64,000 nt of DNA from Drosophila pseudoobscura (lineage: Eukaryota > Arthropoda > Insecta > Diptera > Drosophilidae): NCBI RefSeq assembly GCF_009870125.1, contig NC_046679.1, forward strand, positions 22,196,001 to 22,260,000. Reading direction: 5' to 3'. Positions 10,596 through 21,488 of the stretch are shown one piece after another (the first letter of the stretch is position 1; every line of letters starts with the position of its first letter). The notes beneath the pieces are model-generated. The model was not told the DNA's origin. It made no database searches and saw only the letters and a list, made by a program, of their open reading frames with translations. Both the position numbers and the translations under genes were made by a program.

Positions 10596-11136
10596 CTCAT
10601 TCAACACTCGAGCTGAAATCACAGAGGAACAAGTGCAGAACCCGCCACTCGTCTTCGGTGCTGAGCGAGGAGGGGGCCAAGAGCAAACAAAACACCTTTA
10701 TGCAATTATTTGGCCGAGTATTCCGGCACTATATGCTGCTGTCCTTTGGCTTTTGTGCTTTACATGTGCTTCAAATTGTATTTCCAAATTTTAAAATTTA
10801 TCCAGATTTCGACATTGTTATGAAAATTTTGATTTGTTTTCGGTACCAGAAAAAATACACTCGATTTCACTATATTCGATACCGATAGACTATTTTACGA
10901 GGGACTTTGAATCTAAAGCTGGCAATTATCACAGGAGGAAGGAGGCAGTAAAATAAGGATTCAAATTATTTCGTAATATTATTAATCTGATGTACAACTA
11001 TTAAATTTTTTTACATTTCTTACATTTTTATTTGATCCATTTTTTGCAACTATTCGATTACATGAAAAGGAAACCCTTAAATACGAATCGGTGTATTCGA
11101 TCAGAAAATGTAGCACGACAGTTCGTTTGGTAAAAG

Positions 11137-11183
11137 CACTAACCATACAGCATATATACATACCGTATACTGTATGGTTAGTG
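11137..11183. repeat. 14-bp perfect inverted repeat with 19-bp loop
   Basis: Arms CACTAACCATACAG (11137-11150) and CTGTATGGTTAGTG (11170-11183). Lies in the Poldip2/RpL35A spacer just before a run of GGTATAT motifs. Confidence 0.9.
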
Positions 11184-11461
11184 GTAAAAGGTTGGTATAT
11201 GGTATATGGTATATAATGGTATATTCGATTCATTTTGGTATATTTACGGTATATTTGTAAAATGAGACGGTATATTTTGGTATATTTCAGAGGGTCGATT
11301 ATCCCATTGTATTTTCATATTCCACCGAAAATAATGAGAATTGAAAAAATGGAATGGATCTACCAGAAGAATTTACAATTTCAGTAGTATTTGCCGCCAT
11401 TTACATCAAGTCGTTGAACAATTTTAAAATATGGGGCTTAGGAGGGTTAACTTCGATTTCT

Positions 11462-11501
11462 TATCGATATACGATAAGTCCTGCTTGTTCTCCCTCTTTC
11501 G
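11462..11501 (+). promoter_or_regulatory. RpL35A core promoter: DRE plus TCT-like initiator
   Basis: A perfect DRE palindrome TATCGATA lies at 11462-11469. About 27 bp further on is a pyrimidine run CCCTCTTTC (11492-11500) resembling the TCT initiator that replaces the TATA/Inr start in fly ribosomal-protein genes. The first exon would be short and end at the donor near 11520. Confidence 0.6.
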
Positions 11502-11799
11502 CCATTTGACATATTTCCGGTACGTACGCGATTTTTCTTCGGGCACTAAATAATGTAAAAATATACATGAAAATGCATGTAACTTTGAGAAATAGTGCCT
11601 CGAAAGACTCGGTGGATATGTGTGTTATGTTCGCAAATAGTTATTGTGCGCCTAGGAAGTGATTGGCTGTGCGATGTCTGTGGATGAAATAACCAAAACA
11701 AATGCTCAATGCCCTAGCATAGGCCAACACTTCTTGTGAATATAACACAGTTCTGTGCATGTTTTTAACGATGGAATTTTCTGCTCCAACAGTTAAGCC

Positions 11800-12403
11800 A
11801 TGGCCGACACCCAAGCTGCCAAGTCCGCTGCTGCTGCGCCAAAGGCCGCAAAGGCCCCAAAGGCTCCTAAGGCCGCCAAGGCACCAAAGGCCGAGAAGGC
11901 CGCCACCACCGAGGCTAAAGTGTCCGCCAAGAAGTACAAGCGTCACGGACGTCTGTTTGCCAAGGCTGTCTTCACCGGCTACAAGCGCGGTCTGAGGAAC
12001 CAGCACGAGAACCAGGCTATCCTCAAGGTAGGTGCATCCTATTTCCTTCCATTGAGATTTTGATATAAACCAATTTCTCCATTGCAGATTGAGGGCGCCC
12101 GCCGCAAGGAGCATGGCGAATTCTATGTTGGCAAGCGTTGCGTCTATGTCTACAAGGCAGAAACCAAGAAGTGCGTACCACAGCATCCCGAGCGCAAGAC
12201 CCGCGTCCGCGCTGTCTGGGGCAAGGTTATCCGCATTCATGGCAACACTGGCGCTGTCCGTGCCCGTTTCAACAGGAATCTGCCCGGTCATGCCATGGGA
12301 CACCGCATTCGCATCGTAAGTTTACCCCTCAAGTATATCTTGGTTTCCCCATAGTTAATGTTAACTGTTTCTATTGCAGATGCTTTACCCATCAAGGATT
12401 TAA
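11800..12403 (+). CDS. RpL35A: 60S ribosomal protein L35A (eL33)
   Basis: Cytoplasmic large-subunit ribosomal protein. Exons 11800-12027, 12088-12315 and 12380-12403 join to 159 codons; the last exon encodes only MLYPSRI and the stop. Conserved eL33 blocks: [45 protein letters not shown], and [20 protein letters not shown]. The first 45 residues are an Ala/Lys/Pro-rich extension ([19 protein letters not shown]) as in insect RpL35A and absent from vertebrates. Introns are 60 and 64 bp. An AATAAA signal lies at 12456-12461, 53 bp after the stop. Strong codon bias (AAG, GCC, CGC) fits high expression. Confidence 0.97.
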
Positions 12404-13114
12404 GTTAAAATCAACTTAAGTAATTGACCTGCAGAGTAAAAAAAATCCGTTTTACAATAAATGAAACAATTTAAATTTAATTACAACCCAAACTTGGTGT
12501 TGAGCTCTCCCTTGTGGGCAGCCACGGTTCCATTATATTTGAACTATGAAGCAAGGGGAATATTTCAACTATTGGAATATCTTATAGGCGTCAAAAACGT
12601 ATATAGTAATGAAAGTGCTTTGGTGGTTTCGTGGTTTGTTTTTGGTTTTAGCTATTGAATGCTAACGGATATTTCGGAACGAAACAGAGAACCGAACTTG
12701 TAGCAGGCAAATGCTTGATTTGGGGAATCTACCATGCTTTTCCATCTTGTTTGCATTCTCAAACTTACTCCCGGAACATATACAAATGAACGAGATTCGA
12801 ATAAAATGGACACCTAAATTTCTTGGGCGATTCGAATCCACACCTGATTTATATTAGTTTGACAGCTGCTCCTGCAGCCGTTTCTTTGGAATTCCGTGAT
12901 TTTTTCTTAGTATTTTTCCAGCAATGACGAAACTGCGATTTAATTTGCGTCATAAATTGGTATTTTCAGCTAGTCAAAATCGGGTCACACTGCACAGCAG
13001 CGTGTTGCGGGTCGAGACGAAAACAAAAATTTGCTTTAAAATTGTTTAATTTAGTTTATAATACAATTAGATATATAAATATAAATTTGCTATTGTTGTG
13101 CGCGCCGGCAAGTT
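12404..13114 (+). promoter_or_regulatory. RpL35A-PEK spacer with a Motif 1 promoter for PEK
   Basis: A Motif 1 core GGTCACACTG lies at 12983-12992, about 300 bp before the PEK ATG, and should mark the TATA-less PEK start. Otherwise the spacer is AT-rich and I see no gene in it. Confidence 0.6.
12456..12461 (+). terminator. Polyadenylation signal of RpL35A
   Basis: AATAAA 53 bp downstream of the RpL35A stop codon; the spacing fits a very short 3' UTR. Confidence 0.7.
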
Positions 13115-13243
13115 ATGAGGAAATGTGCGCCGACTTTGATGGGTGCTCCTGCTGCTGTTGCTGTTACACCACCACCGACCAAATTCGCGACAACACGTCA
13201 CCGTTGCACAAGCCAATTAATACATAAATTGTACATTCCATAA
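13115..13243 (+). CDS. Upstream ORF 1 in the PEK 5' leader (42 codons)
   Basis: ATG at 13115, TAA at 13241. The peptide starts MRKCAPTLMGAPAAVAV and is Pro/Thr/Ala-rich. It is the first AUG downstream of the Motif 1 start predicted at about 12990. A second, overlapping frame (ATG 13123 to stop 13227, Cys-rich) begins 8 bp later. Both end before the PEK start, so ribosomes must reinitiate or leak past them. I see no recognisable protein; the likely role is translational control. Confidence 0.5.
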   Translation: MRKCAPTLMGAPAAVAVTPPPTKFATTRHRCTSQLIHKLYIP

Positions 13244-13284
13244 ACACCGAAGAACACTAACAAAAATCATCAGCACTTACGTAT

Positions 13285-13296
13285 ATGTACGTATAA
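13285..13296 (+). promoter_or_regulatory. Minimal upstream ORF overlapping the PEK start codon (TAATG)
   Basis: ATG-TAC-GTA-TAA: a three-codon ORF whose stop shares its last A with the PEK ATG at 13296-13298. This stop/start geometry favours termination-reinitiation or competition between the two starts. Confidence 0.6.
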
Positions 13297-16200
13297 TGGG
13301 CATACAGGATGGACTGAATGGCATCTTCACGCAACGTCGACGCAACCTGATCCTCCAGCTGACCATGATCACCTCGATTGTGGCGGCAATGGTACCAGCG
13401 GCAGCGGCAGCAGGATCAGGAACAGATTCGGAACTCCAGCAGGCGAGCTCCAATACCCCGCCGGCCATTACACACTGTGTGGAGCGGGACGACCGTCGGA
13501 TCGGACGTCGGTAAGAAGAAGAAGCTAGGCGGCGAGGGTTGTGTGTGACCTTTTCTTACGCACTGTGATGAAAATGTTCTCGAATGTTCGCTTTACACCA
13601 CAGTCCCCCCCAAGTGCAGTGCCAGTGTAAAAAAGCAAGCAGCTAAGAAAATATTGAAAAAATGCTGTTTATATTTGATTAAACTATTGGGAAAATTCGT
13701 GTTTACTAAGTCAGAATCGAGAACCGATGAGACGCATAGAAAATTGATTGTTTTGTTCCCATTCCTAACCTTAGAATATCTAATTGATTCAAGAACAGCC
13801 ACTGATCGGCTCGAAAATATCTATTGACCCTTCAACTACTTAAATAGTAGTATAATCAGGGAACGCACCTTATCAAGCATGCGGTGAGTCATGTGGACAA
13901 AAGAAAAAGTTAACTGTTTTTAGTCTAGCGTTTTTGTTTGTGCCAGATAAAAAACGGCTTCGATGCGATATGTTTAGTTATGCACACAGTATAAAACGGG
14001 TTTCGTTTCGTTGATTTGCGTTGTTTTGCTTTCTGCGAGTGTATGTTTGTTTAAAACATTTCGAATTTCACCATTTCTTGCGTTTGCCTTGCCCGACATT
14101 TGGAGGGCGCCATTTTCGGCTCTTCCGTGTGTGCGAGCGAGATGGCATGCCAAGAAAAGGGGCCAAAACCACTTGTTGGCACGGCATCAGCTGTGTCGGT
14201 CTCCCCCGCCGCACCTACCAAGCAAGCTGTCATGACGGCTGCCAGTGTGACCATTTTGCACAGGGTATCCTTGCATTAAGTGATGCAATATTTTGATTCA
14301 ATATAGAAATACCGGTGCTATGCGGTGTAAATGAATCAATTAGCGATAAAATTAAATTTGTTGTTTAGGTCAGGGACCTGACGTGTTTTTCCTGCACGAA
14401 CAAAATTCTAATGTCAGTTTTGTTATCCCCACACAGACTCCTCTACATAACAACTCTAGATGGACGACTGAGCGCTTTGGATATAGCCAAGTCTGGTAAG
14501 CTGCGCTGGAGTGTGCCCACTGGACCTGGACCACTGATCTCATCGAGCATCCATCGCTTGGAACTGACGAACAATGGGCAATTCGTCCGCATGATTCCCT
14601 CGCTCAGTGGTGGGATATACAAATTCGATGGCGACTCCATAGATCCCATACCCATTACAGCGGAACATTTGCTTAGTTCCAGTGCCAAGTTTAGCGACGA
14701 TCTGGTCATATCTGGTGGCAAGGAGACCCGCACATATGGCGTCTCTGCCCGTACCGGTCAGCTGCTCTACGAATGCTCTATAAATGGCTGTGTTAATGTC
14801 ACGGCTGAGGGACGTGCCATTAACGACACTATCGAGGACGTCAAAGAGGAGCCGTTGCCCGACGATGCAGCTGATGATGATGACCACATTAGAGATGAGG
14901 CTGGCTATATTGTGGCCCATGATCCGCTGCTGGACGATGTTATTGTGGTGCGCCGCCAAACGCAGACTGTTCGTGCCGTGGAATCCCGCACGGGCATAGA
15001 ACGCTGGAATTTTAGCGTCGGTCAGCACGAACTGGATATGGTGCGGGCCTCAGAGTGTCATATGCAGCCCCGCGACGAGCTGGAGCTGGCCGTGCTAGAT
15101 GTGGATATCAAAGTGGTGGTGCCGGAGGGCATCATCTGCGCTTTCAGCAAAAGCAATCCCCACGACATGCTCTGGAAGTATAAGGTGAGTCGGAACATAG
15201 ACGGAACAAGCCCAGTGTTAAGTCAATTTTCTCCTGTAGTTCGATCATCCCATTGTGAGTGCTTGGAATACCAATGCCGACGACGAACTGAAGGCCATTG
15301 ATTTGTTCAGCTCGGCCCAGTGGTTGTGGGACCAGGATGAGGACGAGCTACTCAACAACAGACCAACAAGCGCGCCCTCCATATATCTGGGGATGTATGA
15401 CAAGCAGCTGTACATACAGGAGTCGATCCGGCTACGCCAGGAGATAATGGACCAGACGCAGGTCTACCAGCAGCTGACAGGAGATACCAGTCTCATGCCC
15501 AAGATACCCTGGAAGCCCATAGCAGCCAGTAGCCATTCCCTGGTGATCTTCCAGGCGAACCAGATAGATCCCGAGGTAATTGGCGAAGAGCCGCCCACCC
15601 AGGGAAACGAACTAGTGCCATATGATGATCAGAATTTTGCTGTGGCTGCCCAGTCCGTGCTGAATGCATCGGAGTTTGTGAATGGCAACGGATATTACTT
15701 CTTCACTGGATCCACTGAACTGGAGGGACCCTCGGAGTGTGGCACGAACGAAACACCCACTGGACTGCCCGCCATTGAGGCGCCACCCTCTTCCGGCAGC
15801 AACAAAACTGGGGGAGTCGATGCCACCGGAAATCACAGCATCAATGATGATCTGGGCTTCAGCTTAGACGATATCGATGCTCCGGTGAAGGTTGTCATCC
15901 TGTCGCTGTGGTTCTGGTGGAAGGAGATTGTGGTTATTGCTTTCACCTCGGCGGTTATCCTGAACATCTTCATGGGACAACGGAATCAGCGTGTGGAACG
16001 CGAGTATTTGGTGATTGAACGGCATGTGCCGGTACAGACAGCCATCGAGGCGACTGAGGCATCCACTCAGGCGCTTCTCGGACCCGTTGTGCCAATGTCA
16101 CATTATCATCAGCAGCACCAGCGTCCTGGCAACCGTTTTAGCTTTCCGGGCAGTGGAAATACACAGCGTTCGCTATCCGAGTCCACAACACACTCGGGTG

Positions 16201-17882
16201 AGCATTACACCTCACGTTTCCAGACCGATTTTGATCTGATGACATGCCTGGGTCGCGGCGGGTTCGGTGTGGTATTCGAGGCCAAGAATAAGCTGGATGA
16301 GAATCACTATGCCGTCAAGCGGATAACGCTGCCAAATAAGGAGTCATCCCGGCAGCGGGTGTTGCGTGAGGCACGCACTCTGGCCAGCTGTGAGCACCAT
16401 AATATTGTGCGTTACTTTCATGTAAGTGATCTTTTAGTGCTAATCAGTGAAGAGACTATAATCAGTTTAATTTCGTTGCAGTCCTGGACCGAAACCCCAC
16501 CCATTGGTTGGCAGGAGGAGGAAGATCGTAAGCTGCTGGCCCATGAGCTCTCAACTTCCATACAAATCGAAACGCCCGACGAGAGCACATTCCCCTCACT
16601 GGCCGATCAGTTTCAGGAGAAGCGGCAGCAACAGCTTTTGTCCTGGGTCTCGGATGCTGCCAATAGCACAGCCTGCAGCCATGACTTTCACGGCAATGGA
16701 GATACTGGACTACGAAACATCAAGGAGGAGTATGATGACGATGAAGAAGAGGACTCGCTTATTGAGTTTCGCAGTGAGTCGCGCTCGGCAGCATTGCGAG
16801 CAGGTGTTCAGCAGGACGATGATGACGATGAGGACGACGATGATGATGATGATGAGAGTAAGAGGGAAGGACCACTACATCGCAGCTCCGTGTCTATTGA
16901 TATCCACTCTGCGTCGTTCGATTTGAAGAACATCAACTACTCGCAGCATCCGCTGGTTTCGAACTCTTTTCAAATCGAATCCGTACGCTCCAAGGGCAAT
17001 GTCAGTGACGATGCCGGGGACTCCGATAGGCTGCGAAAGAAACCACTCACTCTGGCCCTGGCCCAGAATCACAATAACAATCCTCATCAGCCAAATGGCA
17101 GCCATGGCACACCTCCGAGTGCCACCATGCAGAATGGAGTGGTGGCCAAGCCCAGTAAGGTTTATCTCTACATCCAGATGCAACTTTGCCGTAAGGAAAG
17201 CCTTCGCGACTGGCTGCGTGAGAATCGGACCGAGGCTCGGGCCTCGCACATTGCCGACATCTTCCATCAGATCGTTGATGCCGTGGACTATGTGCACCTG
17301 AAGGGTCTCATTCATCGTGATCTGAAGCCAAGCAATATATTCTTTTCGCAGGATGGCAAAATTAAAATTGGTGACTTTGGCCTGGTCACCGACATGGCGG
17401 ACATACCCAATCTGGTAGCCAAGTGTGGCGATCAGAGTGGCCTTCCTTCGTGTGCTCGGCACACGCAGCAGGTGGGAACCCACCTGTACATGTCGCCTGA
17501 GCAGCTGCTGGGCCGCCACTACGACTACCGAGTGGATATCTATTCTCTCGGCTTGATCTTCTTCGAGCTTCACGTGTACTTCTGCACTGAAATGGAGCGG
17601 ATCAAGACAATGCGGGCCCTGCGAGAGGGCCAGTACCCGAAAGACTTTGCCAACAATTACCCCGGACAGTATGAGCTGCTACAGCAAATGCTGTCTGCCG
17701 ATCCCGAACAGCGGCCACAGACGAAGCAGCTGAAGAATCAGCTGCATGATATTCTGAAATTGCCCGTCCACCTGGCAGACGGACGCAGCGAGCAGGCGGC
17801 TCTGGCTGAGGCAGCCCGTCGCTTGAGTCGCAGCCGCACCTTCAGCAGCTCCAGCGATCATCAGCAGCATCAGAAGCATTAG
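13296..17882 (+). CDS. PEK: PERK: ER-stress eIF2-alpha kinase (EIF2AK3)
   Basis: ER membrane kinase that senses unfolded luminal protein and phosphorylates eIF2-alpha. Exons 13296-13510, 14437-15184, 15240-16421 and 16482-17882 join in phase to 1181 codons, close to what I recall for the fly protein. Residues about 1-45 contain a hydrophobic signal segment (LQLTMITSIVAAMVPAAAA). The luminal domain has PQQ/beta-propeller-like strands (LLYITTLDGRLSALDIAKSG). A transmembrane helix lies near 539-567 (LWFWWKEIVVIAFTSAVIL). The kinase domain starts near 651 (CLGRGGFGVVFEAKN) and is split by an acidic insert of roughly 220 residues. HRDLKPSN lies near 992, IGDFGLV near 1010, and the activation segment ends GTHLYMSPEQL. 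All catalytic motifs are intact. Three upstream ORFs precede it. Confidence 0.96.
13511..14436 (+). other. First intron of PEK (926 bp)
   Basis: Donor CG|GTAAGA at 13511, acceptor CACACAG at 14436. Small frames in it (for example 14021-14296) resemble no protein. The other PEK introns are 55 and 60 bp, so this is the only one with room for control elements. Confidence 0.75.
16816..16860 (+). repeat. GAT/GAC trinucleotide run encoding an Asp/Glu tract in the PEK kinase insert
   Basis: Imperfect GAY repeats encode about 15 consecutive acidic residues inside the insert loop of the PEK kinase domain. Mixed GAT/GAC codons suggest selection for acidity as well as slippage. Confidence 0.8.
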
Positions 17883-20800
17883 TGATAGACTACGGCCCGA
17901 GGCAGACACCAATTTCAGTCATCTGTTAACATTTCGTTTGTAAGTTATTTACTAAAAGTGTCCCATCGCCGTTTCTGTTTTAATCATCCTCTCACCTGGC
18001 TATGCCTCATCCGCTGACCTCGGAAACTATCTGTAGGATAGGAGGTTCATTTATTGGTAGCATTCTATTTGATAGGTTTTGTATTACGTTCACCTTTTAA
18101 ACTCTTGCGTGTCGCAAAGTGCTTTTGTTTATAATACTTATAATTAATATACATACTATATTGATGTGCTCCCAAAAAAAAAAACAGTCGCTAGAATAAG
18201 TTTCTGAGTTATGATTTACGATTGAGTTGTGCCCACCCCAAGTTTTTGTCCAAGTTTTTTTTCTATCGAAGTAGCCCCCTTCCTGATTTGTGCTATCAGC
18301 TAATGCGAAAGTTTGTTTTTAGATCTAGGTGATAAGGAGAAATAAAAGTGTTTAAAAATACAAACAAATGGAAATGTTCTCTAATTGCTGACGGCGTAGT
18401 GTTCAACCATAATTGATTTTATTAATGACATGACATTGCCAGGTGATTGTCTGGGGGAATACAGGTACGCTATAGTACATGCGAGTTTGGGGCAATAAAA
18501 AATGGTTTTAAATGTTTTTTTTTTATATTTTGTATCACTTTATTTTGTGTTTTATTTGCGTCTTTTGCGCATTTTCCAAAAACTTTCTCTACAGTACTAA
18601 CGATTAGTCGTCGAATATTCTCATGCCACTCTGTAGACAATATTCGGGTTGCGGCTTTAATTGTTGTTATATATTAAATTGCTTAACATTTAGGTTTCGG
18701 TGCGGTTTACGAGCTTCTGTCCGATTTAACATTTGTTTTCTACGCTTCTTTGCAATTGTTTTACAAAAATTTAACAGAGATCCGTTTTTATATTAGTCAT
18801 TTTTAATAATAGGCATCTAAATTTAGCTGCTGCTGCAGCTGTCACTTAAGGTTAATTAGATGGCTCTGAACAAACAACAAGCGGCTGAAGCATTTGATTT
18901 ATCAATACATTATTTAAATTTTTAGATTTTAATTATTATATTGCTACACTAATGTATGTATTTCCACTTGCGTCATTCGGTTGCAGAGGCAAGGCGTTTG
19001 TTGCTTAAATTTACAAAAATTCAACAATTGTCCATTGTTGCGTTTTATTTTATTTATTGTTTAATTTCCTTTCAACTGTTTTAGCGTTTAGCATTTATTT
19101 TATTTTCCAAAAATTAACAGCCATTTTGACGAATCTGTAAATGTTGAAAATCAAAGGCAAAAACACGAACCAAATACATACAATTATATTTAGATTTACT
19201 CGTATATATGTATATGGGTATATATCATATAAATATGTCGATGTTAGTGCTTGCCGTTTGCTTACTTGTTGGGGAGGCTGTGGAAGTAATGTATGTTTCA
19301 GTGTTGGAAAGTGACAGTGGCCGTGAACACATTTCTCTAGTTGGGATCAGTTCAGTGCTGTTGAACAAAGAATGAAACGTTTTTGGTACGTTAAAAGGGA
19401 GCGGGGGGTTACAAGTAAGCAAACTGAGCTATATTTTTTTTATTTATGATTTGTTAACAATATATGTCCTTTATCAAAGCCACATTTATAGAATTTGTAT
19501 TTCATATTTATTAACAATATCTTTTTTGCAAATTCTGTATCATATAATGTGTGTTTTATTATCGCCATTGCATTGTTTACCCTTCAAATAAGTTCTAAAA
19601 ATTTGTTTTCCATTTCGGTTTTTTGTAATCTTAATTCTTTCCTATATTCTTAGCCGAACACTCAACTGGGAGTGGAACCAAATTTGGCAGTGCGCCCAGT
19701 TATCTACTTTGAATATCAGTTAGGTTTAGAATTATGTATATACGTACGTAACTACAATAGTTCCCCCATTAATACTTATATTGCTGTAAAAGTCGGTTCA
19801 TAGCATTTTCGCAAAGTTCATTTTGTTGAAATCTCTATGTACAAAGTCAGCCTTGATTGCTTTTCTTTTGAGTTGTTTGAGTTTGTTGCTGTTTGAGGTG
19901 AAGAAAGAGATCGGTATGGTATGGTCTGTATTCATTACGTAGTAGACTCTCAGTTAAATCAGCTACACAGGCGGTGTCCAACAGATAGAGTGATATACGT
20001 TATCTAACTAACTAAATGTGACCGCTAGACTATACTACACAAAACACCTGCTGTTGCACCTTAAACCTTATGTCTAGCCTTCGATTCTAGCCTAAGGGTG
20101 AACGGTTTTCGTGTATGTCATGGTTAATGCCGCTATCACTAAAAATAATAACACAATCGTTGGTGTTTTGTGCGTTTTAATTATATTCTTAGTTTAGTGT
20201 GTATCGGTTTACTATGACATAATTGTTTGCATTTAGGCTTCATGCTTAGGGTTCTCTACACGGTGCTTAGCTTAGTCGTTATCCAACACTTCTCAGCAAG
20301 TCAAGAAGAGCCCTAAGCTTTCATTCACACTTGTGAGTGCCTACCTATAATTTTGTTCTTGTAACATCTTTCCCTACAGGCAATGAAATGAGGTGCAGCA
20401 GATAATTATGGCTATAAATCGATTGAGCAGTGTAATGGCATGATTGTAATACTACCTCAAATACTTAAGGCTATTTATTCTATTTCCCAACTTGACTTAA
20501 AGTTACGTGTGTACTTCTTGTAGTCCAGTTTTTTTTTGTTTGAGACTTGACATTCGCTGACGCTTTGTTTGTGGATTTGCTTAAGAACTAATTCTTGAAA
20601 TGATCACAACGTTAAAGTATGTTTATCGTACATATATGTATGTATGTATGTATGTGTATGTATAGCTTAAATATAGATATTACTTATACGATTTCGGTTT
20701 GGTTTCCATACCAAGGTTATTCGTTCGTTACATAAAATGTATTGTAAATTATGGTGGGATTAATTGCCTATTTACGATTCCACGACGAATAAAATAATAA

Positions 20801-21488
20801 CTACAATATACCGGTAATAACGATAATAATTAAATGAAATCCAAACTTTTGCAATTCGTGTACATCTTCGGGGATACTCTTATTGTTTTCTGTTGCATAT
20901 TCATGTCAGCTGCTCCTCCTGCCTGGCTCACGGGCATTGAATTGCAAATGCAAATGCGAATGCAAAAAAGTTGTCAGCAGGAGGATGAGAGGATGTTGGT
21001 TGGCTCTGGCTTGGGATCTGGGTTCTGGCCTTTTGCTCCTGGCCAAATGTATCTGGGGTTCGACAGCCATTGCCATGCCATGCCTTTCCAATTCCCATTC
21101 CCATTCGCATTGCCATTTAAATGAGCGGAGCTCTTGCAAACAAAAAAGCGATGCGATAAAAGCAGCCAGCAAAATGTTGTAATAATGGCAAACAAAAGAA
21201 GAGAGGGCAAACGAAAAGAAGGGGAGTCGACACACGGGGACAACTGCAAAGTGTGGCCACTAAAATGTATGCTAAAATATGCATCTGCAGGCATTGCCAA
21301 GGGGCAACAATGTTGTTTCTTCTGTTGATGCTGCTGTTGGCCTCAAGGAGATTGCGTATACGCCATCGTGCCACCCCATCTGGCCCCCATGTCGTCGGCA
21401 ACCAAACAGCTGCGAAAGTATCCACCCGGGACACTCGTATTTACGCGCTAGATCAAAACGTTTGCTTAAAAAACTTATGCAACATTTG
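17883..21488. other. Gene-free interval between the convergent PEK and RASL10-like genes
   Basis: 3.6 kb, strongly AT-rich from 18.1 to 20.8 kb, with many T runs and no frame resembling a protein. AATAAA at 18341 could end PEK. The rest may be a long 3' UTR of the minus-strand GTPase, common in neuronal fly genes, but I cannot show this. A TATG microsatellite lies at about 20636-20660. Confidence 0.5.
18341..18346 (+). terminator. Candidate polyadenylation signal of PEK
   Basis: AATAAA 459 bp after the PEK stop codon, followed by A-rich sequence. Other weaker variants exist upstream, so the assignment is tentative. Confidence 0.4.

Larger units (their letters stand above)
10596..11799. promoter_or_regulatory. 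Divergent spacer and 5' UTR region, Poldip2/RpL35A
   Basis: Contains a 14-bp perfect inverted repeat (11137-11150 with 11170-11183), a run of GGTATAT motifs (11190-11285), segments shared with the Snr1/mRpL44 promoter, and the RpL35A core promoter. A probable RpL35A 5'-UTR intron runs from the donor CCG|GTACGT near 11520 to the acceptor CAACAG at 11792. A 208-codon plus-strand frame at 10168-10794 is the antisense shadow of Poldip2 and was ignored. Confidence 0.6.

Noticed and set aside
10168..10794. 208-codon plus-strand frame
   Set aside because: Antisense to Poldip2 exons; composition mirrors that gene and there are no domains.
11641..12303. 220-codon minus-strand frame over RpL35A
   Set aside because: Antisense shadow of a highly codon-biased ribosomal-protein gene.
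16875..17573. 232-codon minus-strand frame over PEK
   Set aside because: Shadow of the PEK kinase exon; no recognisable protein.
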